From assembly GCF_900105025.1 (NCBI RefSeq), contig NZ_LT629759.1, positions 186,001 through 250,000 on the forward strand: DNA of 64,000 nucleotides, read 5' to 3'. Position numbers and translations under genes: made by a program. This DNA comes from Parafannyhessea umbonata (lineage in GTDB: Bacteria > Actinomycetota > Coriobacteriia > Coriobacteriales > Atopobiaceae). Below the pieces are notes generated by a model. The model was not told where the DNA came from. It saw only the letters and a program-made list of their open reading frames with translations, and searched no databases. Within the stretch, counting starts at the first letter, position 1, and the number at the start of each line of letters is the position of its first letter. Positions 47,096 through 57,502 of the stretch are shown one piece after another.

Positions 47096-47538
47096 TCGTG
47101 CTGGACAGCTCTGCCGCGATAGAGATCGCGCTCGACACCGTGGAAGGCCGCGCGCTGCGCGGGCTCTGGTACGTGGACGAACGCGTGGTGAGCGTGCCGC
47201 TCTTTCAATCCGAGGTGACGAACGCCTTCTGGAAGTACGTGCGGGCAGGGGTCATGCGGCGGGAGGAGGCCACAAGGCGGCTCTCCATCGCACTGTCGCT
47301 CGTGGACGAGTATGCAGACGCGCTCGACCTTGCATCGGAGGTGCTCGCGGAAGCAGTGCGACTGGAACATCCTGCCTACGACATCACGTATCTGGTGCTT
47401 GCCCGCAGGTCAGGTGGCACGCTCTTCTCGTGCGACAAGAAGCTTGTGAAGCTGTGCGAGGAGAACGGTGTCGACTGCATCCACACTGAAGACGTGCCTG
47501 TGACGGTGCCAAGGGGGCGTCATGGGGTTTGCGGCTAG
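47092..47538 (+). CDS. vapC: PIN-domain toxin, VapC family
   Basis: A 148-residue PIN ribonuclease. Acidic catalytic residues are D5 (IVLDSSAAIE), the Glu in SEVTNAFW, the Asp in AYDITYLVLAR and the Asp in FSCDKKLVKL. It cleaves RNA when not bound by antitoxin. The GTG start is within the antitoxin stop, so translation is coupled. The 3' end overlaps the convergent CDF gene by four bases. Confidence 0.88.
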   Translation: MIVLDSSAAIEIALDTVEGRALRGLWYVDERVVSVPLFQSEVTNAFWKYVRAGVMRREEATRRLSIALSLVDEYADALDLASEVLAEAVRLEHPAYDITYLVLARRSGGTLFSCDKKLVKLCEENGVDCIHTEDVPVTVPRGRHGVCG

Positions 47539-48713
47539 ACGCCGGTGGATACGTAGCTCGAGTCCACGGTCACGTGGCAGACGGCGTCAGCGCAACGCCT
47601 GTGCAGGATCTTGCAGATGCGCGCGCTCAGCTCCTCGTCGGTCATGGGCAGGTCGTGCGGGCGCACGCAGTCCAGCGACACGTGCAGGGTGCCGTCCTGG
47701 CGCGTCGTGCGCACGTCGTGCACGGTCAGGCGTCCGTCGATGGTCTTCACCTGGTCTGATACCCAGTGGCGCAGGTCGTGGTCCTCGGGGTCGAACGTGA
47801 CGATGGGGTCGTAGTGCAGCACGAGGGGCAGGTCCTCCTCGTCCTCGAAGTAGTGCTCGATGGAGTCCAGCACCTCGTGGCTGCGGATGGGGTCGATCTC
47901 GGCCGCCATCTCGACGTGGGCGCTCGCGAACTTGCGGCCGGGGCCGTAGTCATGCACCATCAGGTCGTGCGTGCCCAGCACGCCGGGGTAGCTCATGATC
48001 GTGTCGTGGATGTGGCTCACGAGCTGTGGATCGGGTGCCTGTCCAAGCAGGGGGTCCAGCGTGTCGCGCACCAGCTCGAAGCCGCTCCACATGATGAACG
48101 CGCCCACGGCAAGGCCGGCAAGGCCGTCCAGGTCGATCCCGGCGATCTTGCCAACGACGCCGGCGGCCAGCACCGCGGACGTCGCGAGCACGTCGTTCTT
48201 GGAGTCCTGGGACGTGGCCTCCAGCGTGACGGAGTCGATCCGCCTCGCAAGGGCGTGGTTGAAGCGGGCCATCCACGCCTTCACGCCGATGGAGAGCAGC
48301 AGCGCTACCACCACCGCGGGCGAGAAGTCCGTGGGCTCCGGGTGCGCGATCTTCTGGATCGAGGCCTTTGCCAGATCGAGGCCCACCGCCACGATGATGA
48401 ACGCGACGACGACCCCCGCCATGTACTCGATGCGGCCGTGTCCGTAGGGGTGGCCCTTGTCCGCCGGGCGGCTCGCGAGCTTGAAGCCTATGAGGCTCAC
48501 GATGTTGCTCGAGGCGTCCGTCAGGTTGTTCACGGCATCTGCCACGACGGAGACGGACCCCGCCGCCAGGCCCACGAGACCCTTCGTCGTGCACAGGAGG
48601 ATGTTGCACACGATGCACACGATGCTCGCGAGCGTGCCGTGAGCGCCCCTCACGTCGGGGCGGTCCGTCTGGTCCGCGTCGTGGATGAACCTATGTACCA
48701 GCCACTCTGTCAT
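47535..48713 (-). CDS. Cation diffusion facilitator family transporter
   Basis: A 392-residue membrane protein with six helices and a C-terminal cytoplasmic domain. Metal sites are DAVNNLTDASSN in TM2 and TSQDSKNDVLAT in TM5; GHPYGHGRIEYMAG is a typical loop. It exports divalent cations (Zn, Mn, Co or Fe; not decided). The C-terminal domain is about 100 residues longer than in the shortest members and contains His/Asp-rich segments (HYFEDEEDLPLVLHYD). The start overlaps the lysozyme stop as ATGA, so the two share a transcript. Confidence 0.9.
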   Translation of the reverse strand: MTEWLVHRFIHDADQTDRPDVRGAHGTLASIVCIVCNILLCTTKGLVGLAAGSVSVVADAVNNLTDASSNIVSLIGFKLASRPADKGHPYGHGRIEYMAGVVVAFIIVAVGLDLAKASIQKIAHPEPTDFSPAVVVALLLSIGVKAWMARFNHALARRIDSVTLEATSQDSKNDVLATSAVLAAGVVGKIAGIDLDGLAGLAVGAFIMWSGFELVRDTLDPLLGQAPDPQLVSHIHDTIMSYPGVLGTHDLMVHDYGPGRKFASAHVEMAAEIDPIRSHEVLDSIEHYFEDEEDLPLVLHYDPIVTFDPEDHDLRHWVSDQVKTIDGRLTVHDVRTTRQDGTLHVSLDCVRPHDLPMTDEELSARICKILHRRCADAVCHVTVDSSYVSTGV

Positions 48714-50131
48714 TGTGCCTTGCTCTTCTCGGCTCTTTGCACCTTTTCCAGCGCCCCGGTGAGGTCGATGTCCAGGTCGACGTCGCCGTCGATGCCGTCC
48801 ACCTTTCCGGAGTCCGTGTACTGCCAGATGCCGTAGCGCAGCGCCATCGTGGGCGCCTTCCCGTACTCCGCGTACCAGAAGCCGTAGCGCGAAAGCGCGG
48901 CGAGGTCGTAGTGCGCCAGGTCCGCGCGGCTGCCATAGACGCACGCGTAGTAGCCGTTCTTCTGCATCTCTTTGCAGAATGCCTTCGCGATGGCGGTCAT
49001 CTGGTCGTTCGTCAGGCTCGACACGCGGTCGTCGCCGCTGGTGGAAGGCTCCATGTCGAACACGACGGGGTACTCGGTGGCATAGCCGTCCAGCTGCCTT
49101 ACCACGTAGCGGGCCTCGTCGCGCGCCTCCTCTGCCGTTATGGCCTGCGAGAAGAAGTACACGCCCACGTCCAGCCCGTTCTTGCGCGCGCCATCGAAGT
49201 TCTGCTCAAAGCGCCTGTCGTGCGTGATGTTGCCCTCGACGCTGCCGCGGTAGCCAATGCGAATGTACGCGAAGTCGATGCCGTCCGCCGCGACCTTGGA
49301 CCAGTCGATCTTGCCGTTGTGCTCGGACACGTCGATGCCGGTGCGCGAGACCACGGTCCCGCCCATCTTGTAGCTGATGCGCCCGCGCTTGGTGGTGGCG
49401 TTGTCCCAGTCGTACGTGGTGGTGAAGATCTTCGCGCTGTCGTCGATGGCGGTGGACCTTCCGCCTTTCATCACGACCTTGCCGCCGGCCTCCTGCGTCT
49501 GGGCCGGCTGCCGCAGCGCGCGCATGATGCTGGTGCCCGCAAGCACGCCGACGCTTGCCACCAGGAGCACCGCCACGATGGCGATGAGCGGCTTGAACGG
49601 AAACGGCGGCCTGGTGGAGCCCAGGTCGCGAATCTTGCGAAGCCGGCTTTCCTGCCGGCGGCGGCTCGTCTGGCTGCGCGCGCCGAGGCTGGTCTGTCCG
49701 TACTCCTCGCGCCGCAGCTCGAGGCCGGTATCCTTCGGGCGGAGCATCTTGCGCGGCTGGCGCGCGTCATGGCCGCGACCGTCGCGGGAGCGCACCTCGC
49801 GCCCACGGTCCGCCCTGGTGCCGCGCACTTCTCGCGAACGCGCGGTGTCATGCGGCGCGCGGGAGCCCGTGCCCCTGTGGCTTGCGCGGGACGTGCCGTA
49901 CCTGGCGGCATGCGACGTGCCCATGGAGCTTCCGAGGCTGCTGCGCGAGCTGCCCCTGCTTCCGCGAGAAGCGCGTGGCGTGCCGGTCGCGCGCGACGTG
50001 CCGGTCCGGGGCGTGCCGTGGGCCGCGGCGCCGCCCGAGCGCTCGCTGCCACGACGAGAAGGCACGTGGCCCTGGGCCCTCTGCCCCTTGGGGCGCGACT
50101 GCCTCTTGCTGGGCCTTCGCTTTTCTGCCAA
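48710..50131 (-). CDS. Membrane-anchored GH25 lysozyme
   Basis: A 473-residue protein in three parts: a basic, disordered cytoplasmic region of about 175 residues rich in Ser, Arg and Gly; a membrane segment (PLIAIVAVLLVASVGVLAG, about 182-200); and an extracellular GH25 muramidase with GIDVSEHNGKIDWSKV, VGVYFFSQA, VFDMEPS (catalytic Asp/Glu) and GIWQYTDSG. It cleaves peptidoglycan outside the cell. The long cytoplasmic tail is unusual. TTG 50131 is the start, supported by GGGAGG upstream. Confidence 0.88.
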   Translation of the reverse strand: MAEKRRPSKRQSRPKGQRAQGHVPSRRGSERSGGAAAHGTPRTGTSRATGTPRASRGSRGSSRSSLGSSMGTSHAARYGTSRASHRGTGSRAPHDTARSREVRGTRADRGREVRSRDGRGHDARQPRKMLRPKDTGLELRREEYGQTSLGARSQTSRRRQESRLRKIRDLGSTRPPFPFKPLIAIVAVLLVASVGVLAGTSIMRALRQPAQTQEAGGKVVMKGGRSTAIDDSAKIFTTTYDWDNATTKRGRISYKMGGTVVSRTGIDVSEHNGKIDWSKVAADGIDFAYIRIGYRGSVEGNITHDRRFEQNFDGARKNGLDVGVYFFSQAITAEEARDEARYVVRQLDGYATEYPVVFDMEPSTSGDDRVSSLTNDQMTAIAKAFCKEMQKNGYYACVYGSRADLAHYDLAALSRYGFWYAEYGKAPTMALRYGIWQYTDSGKVDGIDGDVDLDIDLTGALEKVQRAEKSKAQ

Positions 50132-50251
50132 CGCGTCGCACCTCCCTGGGGTCGCCCGTCCGTCATGTCGCTAGTCGTCCCATTGTCGCACCCCGAGCGT
50201 CCCGGTGCGAGTGCGACCGGATGCAATGGCACAACATCATCAGAGGGCCAA

Positions 50252-50312
50252 GGGGGTGCCGGTGTGGGGGTGCCGGTGTGGGGGTGCTGGTGCGGGGGTG
50301 CTGGTGCGGGGG
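50252..50312 (+). repeat. Tandem 14-bp repeats, four units
   Basis: Units start at 50252, 50266, 50280 and 50294; two read GGGGGTGCCGGTGT and two GGGGGTGCTGGTGC. The tract lies in the 382-base gap (50132-50513) upstream of the lysozyme gene, which otherwise shows no gene. It is likely to vary in copy number. Confidence 0.85.
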
Positions 50313-50469
50313 AGCGCCGCCTGCACGCACCGGCGGTGAGCGGGCGGCGGTCACGCAAGGTTGCTACGGGTGTGTGACGCGGGCGCCCGGGCTCGCGCGG
50401 TGTCCGTTTGGCGTAGCTAGCATCCCTCGCGCATCCCTCGCGCGTAGTTAGCGCATCTTGGCAAAAATG

Positions 50470-50503
50470 CCGCGGGGAGAAGAGCTCGTCCTTCTCCCCG
50501 CGG
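50470..50503 (-). terminator. Intrinsic terminator of the PIN gene pair
   Basis: A perfect 13-bp stem, CCGCGGGGAGAAG (50470-50482) with its complement (50491-50503), is followed on the minus strand by CATTTTTGCC. It ends the transcript of the PIN gene whose stop is at 50514. A nearly identical copy lies at 51405-51438. Confidence 0.85.
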
Positions 50504-50513
50504 GTGGATGAAG

Positions 50514-50978
50514 TTAAACGAAGTTGCGACAGTGATTGAAGTTGATGCATTCAGGATTGATGTTTGATGCCGCTGCGTGTAGCTTACTGTCCATCGTCAG
50601 GAGAATGGTTGTGCCGTCGACGAGCGAGAGCAAAGAGCAGTCGGCGATACCAAGGTAGCTATATTGGGGCAGCTCGGCGACCTCCTTGCTAGGGACGTAC
50701 TTCTCCACTCGAACGGATTCACCGTTTTGCACAAACTCCTTTAGCCAGCGCTTCTCACCTTCGTCTGAAGTATCGGAAAGTAGGTCAGAACACTCGGTAA
50801 TTACGTTGGGGGTTACGACTGCCTGACGGAATCCCGATATTACGCTCACGGCAAGATCGTAATCCTCAGGAACGTATTCCTTGACGCGGCGCTTCCGCCC
50901 AAGGGCGCCTTTGTCTACTGATCCGACGGCCAGCAGGACAAGGATGTTTGCATCGAGGGCAATCCTAGTTGCCGCCAT
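50514..50978 (-). CDS. PIN-domain protein, probable toxin with non-canonical partner
   Basis: A 154-residue PIN-like protein. The first acidic residue is D9 in IALDANILVLLAVG; further acids are in ITECSDLL, GIADCSLLSL and TMDSKLH, the order expected of a PIN nuclease. It is AT-richer than its neighbours, which suggests acquisition. ATG 50978 is preferred because CAAGG precedes it; TTG 50984 is possible. It overlaps the upstream gene by 14 bases, as toxin-antitoxin genes often do, but the partner is not a known antitoxin family. Confidence 0.75.
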   Translation of the reverse strand: MAATRIALDANILVLLAVGSVDKGALGRKRRVKEYVPEDYDLAVSVISGFRQAVVTPNVITECSDLLSDTSDEGEKRWLKEFVQNGESVRVEKYVPSKEVAELPQYSYLGIADCSLLSLVDGTTILLTMDSKLHAAASNINPECINFNHCRNFV

Positions 50979-51273
50979 ACGCAAGCACCTTGCCCGTCTT
51001 ATCGTCGATGGTGACAGTCTTGATCGTGCGGTTGTCCTTCAGAGGTACAGTGGCGATTCCGGCAAGGGGGGAATGGGCCTGGTCCCATGGTCTCGAGAAG
51101 CCCACCTCGATTCTCCAGGTATCGTCCTCCTCGTTGAATCGCGTTCCCTCGACGGCGAAGCGGATGTCACGTAGCAGCTTCGTATCTGTATCGGCATCGG
51201 GATACTCATTCGTCATGCCTTCCAAGCTCGAAACGTAGTTCGCGGCAATCTTCACGGCCTGCTTCACGTCCAT
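50965..51273 (-). CDS. Small protein paired with a PIN gene, possible antitoxin
   Basis: A 102-residue acidic protein I do not recognise as any antitoxin family. It starts with an amphipathic helix (KQAVKIAANYVSSLEGM), followed by beta strands (IRFAVEGTRFNEEDDTWRIEVGF, TVPLKDNRTIKTVTIDDKTGKV), resembling a small PepSY- or NTF2-like fold. It has no visible DNA-binding motif. Its stop overlaps the PIN start, so the two are translated together. An inhibitor role is inference from this layout only. Confidence 0.6.
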   Translation of the reverse strand: MDVKQAVKIAANYVSSLEGMTNEYPDADTDTKLLRDIRFAVEGTRFNEEDDTWRIEVGFSRPWDQAHSPLAGIATVPLKDNRTIKTVTIDDKTGKVLAYGGN

Positions 51274-51404
51274 TTCCAGCCATCCCTTCAGTCGAGAGTT
51301 GAATGTCTGACTAGTATACGGCGAAGGGGGTGGTGGATTGAAAACATATAGTTTGGAAAAGAATCCAGCGCGAGTCCATTTGCGCAGAATAATGCAAGAA
51401 AATG

Positions 51405-51438
51405 CCGCGGGGAGAAGAACTCGTCCTTCTCCCCGCGG
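51405..51438 (-). terminator. Intrinsic terminator of malic enzyme
   Basis: The same 13-bp stem as at 50470 (CCGCGGGGAGAAG and complement) with one loop base different, followed on the minus strand by CATTTTCTTG. It lies just past the malic enzyme stop at 51493. The 219-base gap 51274-51492 holds nothing else. Confidence 0.85.
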
Positions 51439-51492
51439 CGTTGCCTTTGATGCATGTGAGTGCGGACCGCTGCCCGCTCTGCCGTCCTCGCG

Positions 51493-52647
<1,155 letters not shown>

Positions 52648-52650
52648 CCT

Positions 52651-54078
52651 CTAGACCATCTCCTCCGGTTTGAAAACCTCGTCGAACTTCTCTTCCGTCA
52701 GATACCCAAGGGAGACGCACGCCTCGCGGAGGCTCGTCCCCTCGTCAAACGCCTTGTGTGCAACCTTCGCCGCGCGCTCGTAGCCAATGTAGGGGTTCAG
52801 GCACGTCACCAGCATGAGCGAGTTGTGCAGGTTGTGGGCCATGCGCTCGCGGTTTGCCGTGATGCCCGCGGCGCAGCGCTCGTCAAACGAGCGGATCGCG
52901 TCGGACAGCAGCCGCACGCTCTGCAGGTAGTTGTACGCGATGACCGGCATGAACACGTTGAGCTCGAAGTTGCCCTGGCTCGCGGCGAAGCCTATGGCCG
53001 CGTCGTTTCCCATCACCTGCACGGCCACCATCGTGACGGCCTCGCACTGCGTGGGGTTCACCTTGCCGGGCATGATGGAGCTGCCCGGCTCGTTGGCGGG
53101 AATCGTTATCTCGCCCAGGCCCAGGCGCGGCCCGCTTGCCAGCCACCGCACGTCGTTCGCGATCTTCATCATGTTCGCGGCAAGCGCCTTTATGGCGCCG
53201 TGCGAGAAGACCATGGCGTCCTTGCTGGTGAGCGCATGGAACTTGTTGGCCTCGGTCTTAAAGTCCTCGCCGGTGAGCGCGCTGACGCGCTCTGCCACCA
53301 GCACGTCGAAGCCGGCGGGGGCGTTGAGCCCCGTGCCGACGGCCGTGCCGCCCAGCGCCAGGCGCCGGAGCATCGGAAGGCTTGCCTCGAGCTGCTCGCG
53401 CGAGGCCAGAAGCATGCCGCGCCAGCCAGAAATCTCCTGGCTAAAGGCTATGGGCACCGCGTCCTGCAGGTGGGTGCGGCCGCTCTTCACCACGCCGGCG
53501 TTCTTGCGCTCCAGGCGCTCGAACGTGGCTGCAAGCTGGTCAATCGTGGGCAACAGCTCGCGCGTGACGGCCAGCACGGCCGCGATGTGCATGGCCGTGG
53601 GGAACGTGTCGTTCGAGGACTGCGAGCGGTTGACGGAGTCGTTGGGGTGCACGGGCCTCTCGAGCGCGACGCCCTCTGCCTTGGCGATCTGGTTCGCGCG
53701 ATTGGCAAGGACCTCGTTCACGTTCATGTTCGACTGCGTGCCGGAGCCCGTCTGCCACACCTTGAGCGGGAACTGCTCGTCGTGCTCGCCGGTAAGGACC
53801 TCGTCCGCCGCGCGCTCGATGAGGTTCGCGGCATTGGGGTCTAGCACGCCGAGCTGGGCGTTTGCCTGTGCGGCAGCCTTCTTGAGGATGGCAAAGGCGC
53901 GCACGATGCCCTGGGGCATGGTCTCCGTCCCGATGGGGAAGTTCTGGTAGGAGCGCTGCGTCTGCGCGCCCCAGAGTGCCGTGGCGGGAACCCTGACCTG
54001 GCCCATGGAGTCATGCTCCATGCGATAGGCGCCCGCCTGGCCCGCGTTCTGGTCCGTGCATGTGGAGCCGTCTGCCAT
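52651..54078 (-). CDS. fumC: Fumarate hydratase, class II
   Basis: A 475-residue fumarase. [45 protein letters not shown] and the lyase signature [11 protein letters not shown] with the catalytic loop Ser are present. It interconverts fumarate and malate without an iron-sulfur cluster. The ATG at 54078 has GGAGG six bases upstream; it adds a 15-residue N-terminal extension before the usual fumarase start. Malic enzyme follows in the same transcript. Confidence 0.96.
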   Translation of the reverse strand: MADGSTCTDQNAGQAGAYRMEHDSMGQVRVPATALWGAQTQRSYQNFPIGTETMPQGIVRAFAILKKAAAQANAQLGVLDPNAANLIERAADEVLTGEHDEQFPLKVWQTGSGTQSNMNVNEVLANRANQIAKAEGVALERPVHPNDSVNRSQSSNDTFPTAMHIAAVLAVTRELLPTIDQLAATFERLERKNAGVVKSGRTHLQDAVPIAFSQEISGWRGMLLASREQLEASLPMLRRLALGGTAVGTGLNAPAGFDVLVAERVSALTGEDFKTEANKFHALTSKDAMVFSHGAIKALAANMMKIANDVRWLASGPRLGLGEITIPANEPGSSIMPGKVNPTQCEAVTMVAVQVMGNDAAIGFAASQGNFELNVFMPVIAYNYLQSVRLLSDAIRSFDERCAAGITANRERMAHNLHNSLMLVTCLNPYIGYERAAKVAHKAFDEGTSLREACVSLGYLTEEKFDEVFKPEEMV

Positions 54079-54461
54079 GTGCACCTCCGACTTGCGTCTG
54101 CCTTGCTCCCGCGTTGTGCGCGACCCCGGCGGGGAGCGCGGGGCCGATCATGGAGCGCGACCACCATTCTACTTTCTCTCCCCTCACGCCCGCGCCGCCG
54201 TAGCGAAGATTTTATGCAGCGAATCGTCTCGACCCGCGAAAACTATGCCCGCGCCGCATGCCGCATAGCGCCGCCAAGCTGGGACGCCGCGTTCCTCTCG
54301 CCTGCGGAATATGCATTTTCGAATGCATGAAAAAGCAAAAGTATTTGAGAAGAACTGATAAAAGCAACGTATCTTGCACTTCAGTATGCCAACCTGTGGT
54401 AAGAATATAAGCAGAGAGAAACACGATCCGCGGGGTGGGCCCGCGGGCGATGGGAGGCGTC
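54079..54461. other. 383-base intergenic region with two hairpins
   Basis: No gene is convincing. ATGCATT (54311-54317) and AATGCAT (54322-54328) form a perfect stem with TTCG loop in an AT-rich patch. CCGCGGG (54428-54434) and CCCGCGG (54440-54446) form a second stem just before the ribosome-binding site of the next gene. GAATATAAG near 54400 could be a -10 element. Confidence 0.45.
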
Positions 54462-55187
54462 ATGGGCAAGAGGTTTGTGGTCGAGGACTCGTTCTGGCAA
54501 GTGTTCCCCGACGTGGAGATCGGCGTGCTGTGCGTGGACGGCGTGAGGCCGACCGACCAGATCGGCGAGGAGGAGGCCAAGGCCGCGGCCAAGTTCCTGG
54601 ATCGCGCGAACGCGAGCGCGGAGGAGTGGCTGACGAGCTCGACCATCAGCCAGAACGAGGTCGTTGCCGTGTGGCGCGACGCGTACCGCAAGTTCAAGAC
54701 GAAGAAGGGCGCGCGCTGCTCTGTCGAGAACCTGCTGAAGCGCGTTCTGAAGGACAACCCCGTGGGCCACATCGTCCCGAGCGTGGACGTGAGCAACGCG
54801 ATATCGCTCAAGTACGCCCTGCCCATCGGCGCGGAGAACATCGACGCCATCGAGGGCACGTTCCGCCTTGCCATGACGGACGGCGGCGACTACTTCCTGC
54901 CCATCGGCGAGGACCAGAGCGACCCCACGCTGCCCGGCGAGATCGCCTACCTGGACGACGCGGGCGCGGTGTGCCGCTGCTGGAACTGGCGCGACGGCCA
55001 GCGCACGGAGGTGAGCGACGCGACGCCGCACTGCATGTTCATCATGGAGAACGTGATGCCCGAGCGCTCCGCGGACCTTCACGCAGCCATCGACGAGCTT
55101 GCCGAGAAGTGCGAGCAGCTTCTGGGCGCGACGGTCACGAACAAGGACTTCGTCACGAGGGAGCACCCGGAGACCGAGCTGGTGTAG
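54462..55187 (+). CDS. B3/4 (tRNA-binding-like) domain protein
   Basis: A 241-residue standalone B3/4-domain protein, related to the editing region of phenylalanyl-tRNA synthetase beta. WRDAYRKFKTKKGARCSVENLLKRVLK and IVPSVDVSNAISLKYALPIGAEN are the recognisable parts, and HCMFIMENVMPER lies near the C-terminus. Such proteins may hydrolyse mischarged tRNA or modify amino acids; none is firmly characterised to my knowledge. GGGAGG precedes ATG 54462. The second hairpin of the upstream gap may affect its translation. Confidence 0.8.
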   Translation: MGKRFVVEDSFWQVFPDVEIGVLCVDGVRPTDQIGEEEAKAAAKFLDRANASAEEWLTSSTISQNEVVAVWRDAYRKFKTKKGARCSVENLLKRVLKDNPVGHIVPSVDVSNAISLKYALPIGAENIDAIEGTFRLAMTDGGDYFLPIGEDQSDPTLPGEIAYLDDAGAVCRCWNWRDGQRTEVSDATPHCMFIMENVMPERSADLHAAIDELAEKCEQLLGATVTNKDFVTREHPETELV

Positions 55188-55241
55188 TCCATGCGGGAGG
55201 GCGGCGCCGTCGCGATCTGCCGGCGCCGCCAGCCGTGCCCG

Positions 55242-55739
55242 CTACGCCAGCCCGCCAAAGTCGCAGCAGCGCTCGAGTGCGGCGACCACGGTCTCCATCC
55301 CGCGCGCGTCCGCCTCGCCAAACCTACCCACCAGCGGGGAGTCCACGTCCAGCACGCCCACGACGCGGCCGCCGGCGTGGATCGGCACCACCACCTCGGA
55401 GTTCGACGCGCTGTCGCACGCGATGTGCCCCGCAAACTCGTGCACGTCGCGCACCAGCTGCGTCGAGTCCGTCGCCACGGCCGTCCCGCACACGCCGCGC
55501 CCCACGGCGATGCGCACGCACGCGACCTTACCCTGGAACGGCCCCAGCACCAGCTCGCGCGCGGCGCCGTCCGCGCCGTCGGGGCGCATCAGGTAGAACC
55601 CCGCCCAGTTCAGGTCTCCCACGCCATCCATCACTAGCGCGGACGCGTTCGCCAAAAGTGGCACCCAACGTGCGTCCTCCTCGGCCAGAGCCTCGATCTG
55701 CGCCGCAATCAGTCCGTAGTCCGCAAGCCCCTTCGCCAT
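55242..55739 (-). CDS. Free methionine-(R)-sulfoxide reductase (GAF domain)
   Basis: A 165-residue GAF-domain reductase of the fRMsr type. [19 protein letters not shown] with its Cys and [17 protein letters not shown] with the second Cys are the catalytic parts. It reduces free methionine sulfoxide in the cytoplasm. ATG 55739 gives the proper start ([10 protein letters not shown]); the longer frame is discounted. It is divergent from asnS. It fits the methionine-rich theme of the window. Confidence 0.9.
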   Translation of the reverse strand: MAKGLADYGLIAAQIEALAEEDARWVPLLANASALVMDGVGDLNWAGFYLMRPDGADGAARELVLGPFQGKVACVRIAVGRGVCGTAVATDSTQLVRDVHEFAGHIACDSASNSEVVVPIHAGGRVVGVLDVDSPLVGRFGEADARGMETVVAALERCCDFGGLA

Positions 55740-55959
55740 GTCCGCCTCCAAGTCGCGATGTCGCCCGTGCAAACCACACCAGCGTAGCAAGGAGCCGCCC
55801 ACTGCGCGCGGCACGCGCACCCGTTTTGCGATATGGTTACGTGGTTGGACAGCATGCGCGCCAGGGCCCCAGAGCAGGCCCGCGGCAGGGCCGCGCCGGG
55901 CGAGAAGAGCCTGGCTCCCGCCCGAAGGCGCGCCCTTGGACAAAAGGGGGATCCCGCAG

Positions 55960-57363
55960 ATGGACCGCACCAGGATCGCGCAGCTCTATGCGCACATGGA
56001 CGAGTTTGGGGACAAGACGGTCACCGTGGCCGGCTGGGTCCGCTCGATCCGCGACATGAAGAACTTCGGCTTCGTCGTGCTGAACGACGGCAGCTGCTTC
56101 AAGGACCTGCAGGTCGTCATGAACCGCGAGAAGCTCGCCAACTACGAGGAGGTCGCAGCCCTCACCGTTGGCTCCGCCCTCATCATCACCGGCGAGCTCG
56201 CGCTCACGCCGGACCGCCCGCAGCCGTTCGAGCTCCAGGCCAAGACCATCGTGGTTGAGGGCGCGGCGCAGCCGGACTACCCCATGCAGAAGAAGCGCCA
56301 GACCCGCGAGTTCCTGCGCACCCAGCAGCACCTGCGCAGCCGCACCAACCTGTTCCGCGCGGTGTTCCGCGTGCGCAGCGTCGCGGCGTTCGCCATCCAC
56401 CGCTTCTTCCAGGAGCGCGGCTTCGTCTACGTCAACACGCCCATCATCACCGCGTCAGACGCCGAGGGCGCCGGAGAGATGTTCCGCGTCACCACGATAG
56501 ACCCGGCCAACCCGCCGCTCACCCAGGACGGCAAGGTCGACTACGGCCAGGACTTCTTCGGCAAGCAGACCAATCTCACCGTCTCCGGCCAGCTCCAGGC
56601 AGAGAACTTCGCCATGAGCTTCGGCGACGTCTACACGTTCGGCCCCACGTTCCGCGCGGAGAACTCCAACACCCGTCGCCACGCGGCGGAGTTCTGGATG
56701 GTCGAGCCCGAGATGGCGTTCTGCGACCTCGAGGGCGAGATGGACGTGTCCGAGCAGATGCTGAAGTACGTCATCAACTACGTGATGGAGCACTGCCCGG
56801 ACGAGCTCGACATGTTCAACAAGTTCGTGGACAAGGGCCTGAAGGAGCGCCTGCAGCACGTTGCCACCAGCGACTTCGCGCGCGTGTCCTACACGGATGC
56901 CGTCAAGATCCTCGAGGACGCCCAGGCTGCCGGCCACAAGTTCGAGTACCCGGTCAAGTGGGGCATCGACCTCCAGACCGAGCACGAGCGCTACCTCACG
57001 GAGCAGCACTTCAAGAAGCCAACGTTCGTCACCAACTACCCCAAGGACATCAAGGCGTTCTACATGCGCCAGAACGATGACGGCAAGACGGTCGCCGCCG
57101 CGGACTGCCTCGTCCCCGGCATCGGAGAGATCATCGGCGGCTCCCAGCGCGAGGAGCGCCTCGACGTGCTGGAGCGCCGCATCGAGGAGCTCGGCATGGA
57201 TAAGGACCAGTACAAGTACTACCTTGACCTCCGCCGCTACGGCACCTGCCACCACGCAGGCTTCGGCCTGGGCTTCGAGCGCCTCGTCATGTACCTCACG
57301 GGCGTCGATAACATCCGCGACGTCCTCCCGCACCCCCGCACCGTCGGCAACGCGGACTTCTAG
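55960..57363 (+). CDS. asnS: Asparaginyl-tRNA synthetase
   Basis: A 467-residue class IIb synthetase. The N-terminal OB fold ([19 protein letters not shown]) binds the anticodon. Motif 2 is in [25 protein letters not shown] and motif 3 in [15 protein letters not shown]. It charges tRNA-Asn directly. The ATG at 55960 has AAAAGGGGG upstream; the frame is open further up but outside the family alignment. No T-box is visible in the 220-base leader. Confidence 0.96.
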   Translation: MDRTRIAQLYAHMDEFGDKTVTVAGWVRSIRDMKNFGFVVLNDGSCFKDLQVVMNREKLANYEEVAALTVGSALIITGELALTPDRPQPFELQAKTIVVEGAAQPDYPMQKKRQTREFLRTQQHLRSRTNLFRAVFRVRSVAAFAIHRFFQERGFVYVNTPIITASDAEGAGEMFRVTTIDPANPPLTQDGKVDYGQDFFGKQTNLTVSGQLQAENFAMSFGDVYTFGPTFRAENSNTRRHAAEFWMVEPEMAFCDLEGEMDVSEQMLKYVINYVMEHCPDELDMFNKFVDKGLKERLQHVATSDFARVSYTDAVKILEDAQAAGHKFEYPVKWGIDLQTEHERYLTEQHFKKPTFVTNYPKDIKAFYMRQNDDGKTVAAADCLVPGIGEIIGGSQREERLDVLERRIEELGMDKDQYKYYLDLRRYGTCHHAGFGLGFERLVMYLTGVDNIRDVLPHPRTVGNADF

Positions 57364-57390
57364 TTCCATCCACGCGCGAAGCGTCATCCC

Positions 57391-57423
57391 AAGGGCGTCC
57401 CGTCAAATCGGCGGGACGCCCTT
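57391..57423 (+). terminator. Intrinsic terminator of asnS
   Basis: AAGGGCGTCCCG (57391-57402) and CGGGACGCCCTT (57412-57423) form a perfect 12-bp stem with a nine-base loop, shortly after the asnS stop; CTTG follows. Confidence 0.85.
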
Positions 57424-57502
57424 CTTGTCGGTGCATATGGTGTAGCCTGTCTGTAGCTCAGGCTTGCTGCAAGATGCCTGACGGCTGCGAATGCGAGGCC
57501 CC

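Noticed and set aside
50252-50312. CRISPR or coding tandem repeat
   Set aside because: Units are 14 bp without spacers and lie outside any gene.
55740-55959. T-box leader before asnS
   Set aside because: No T-box sequence, specifier loop or terminator is visible.
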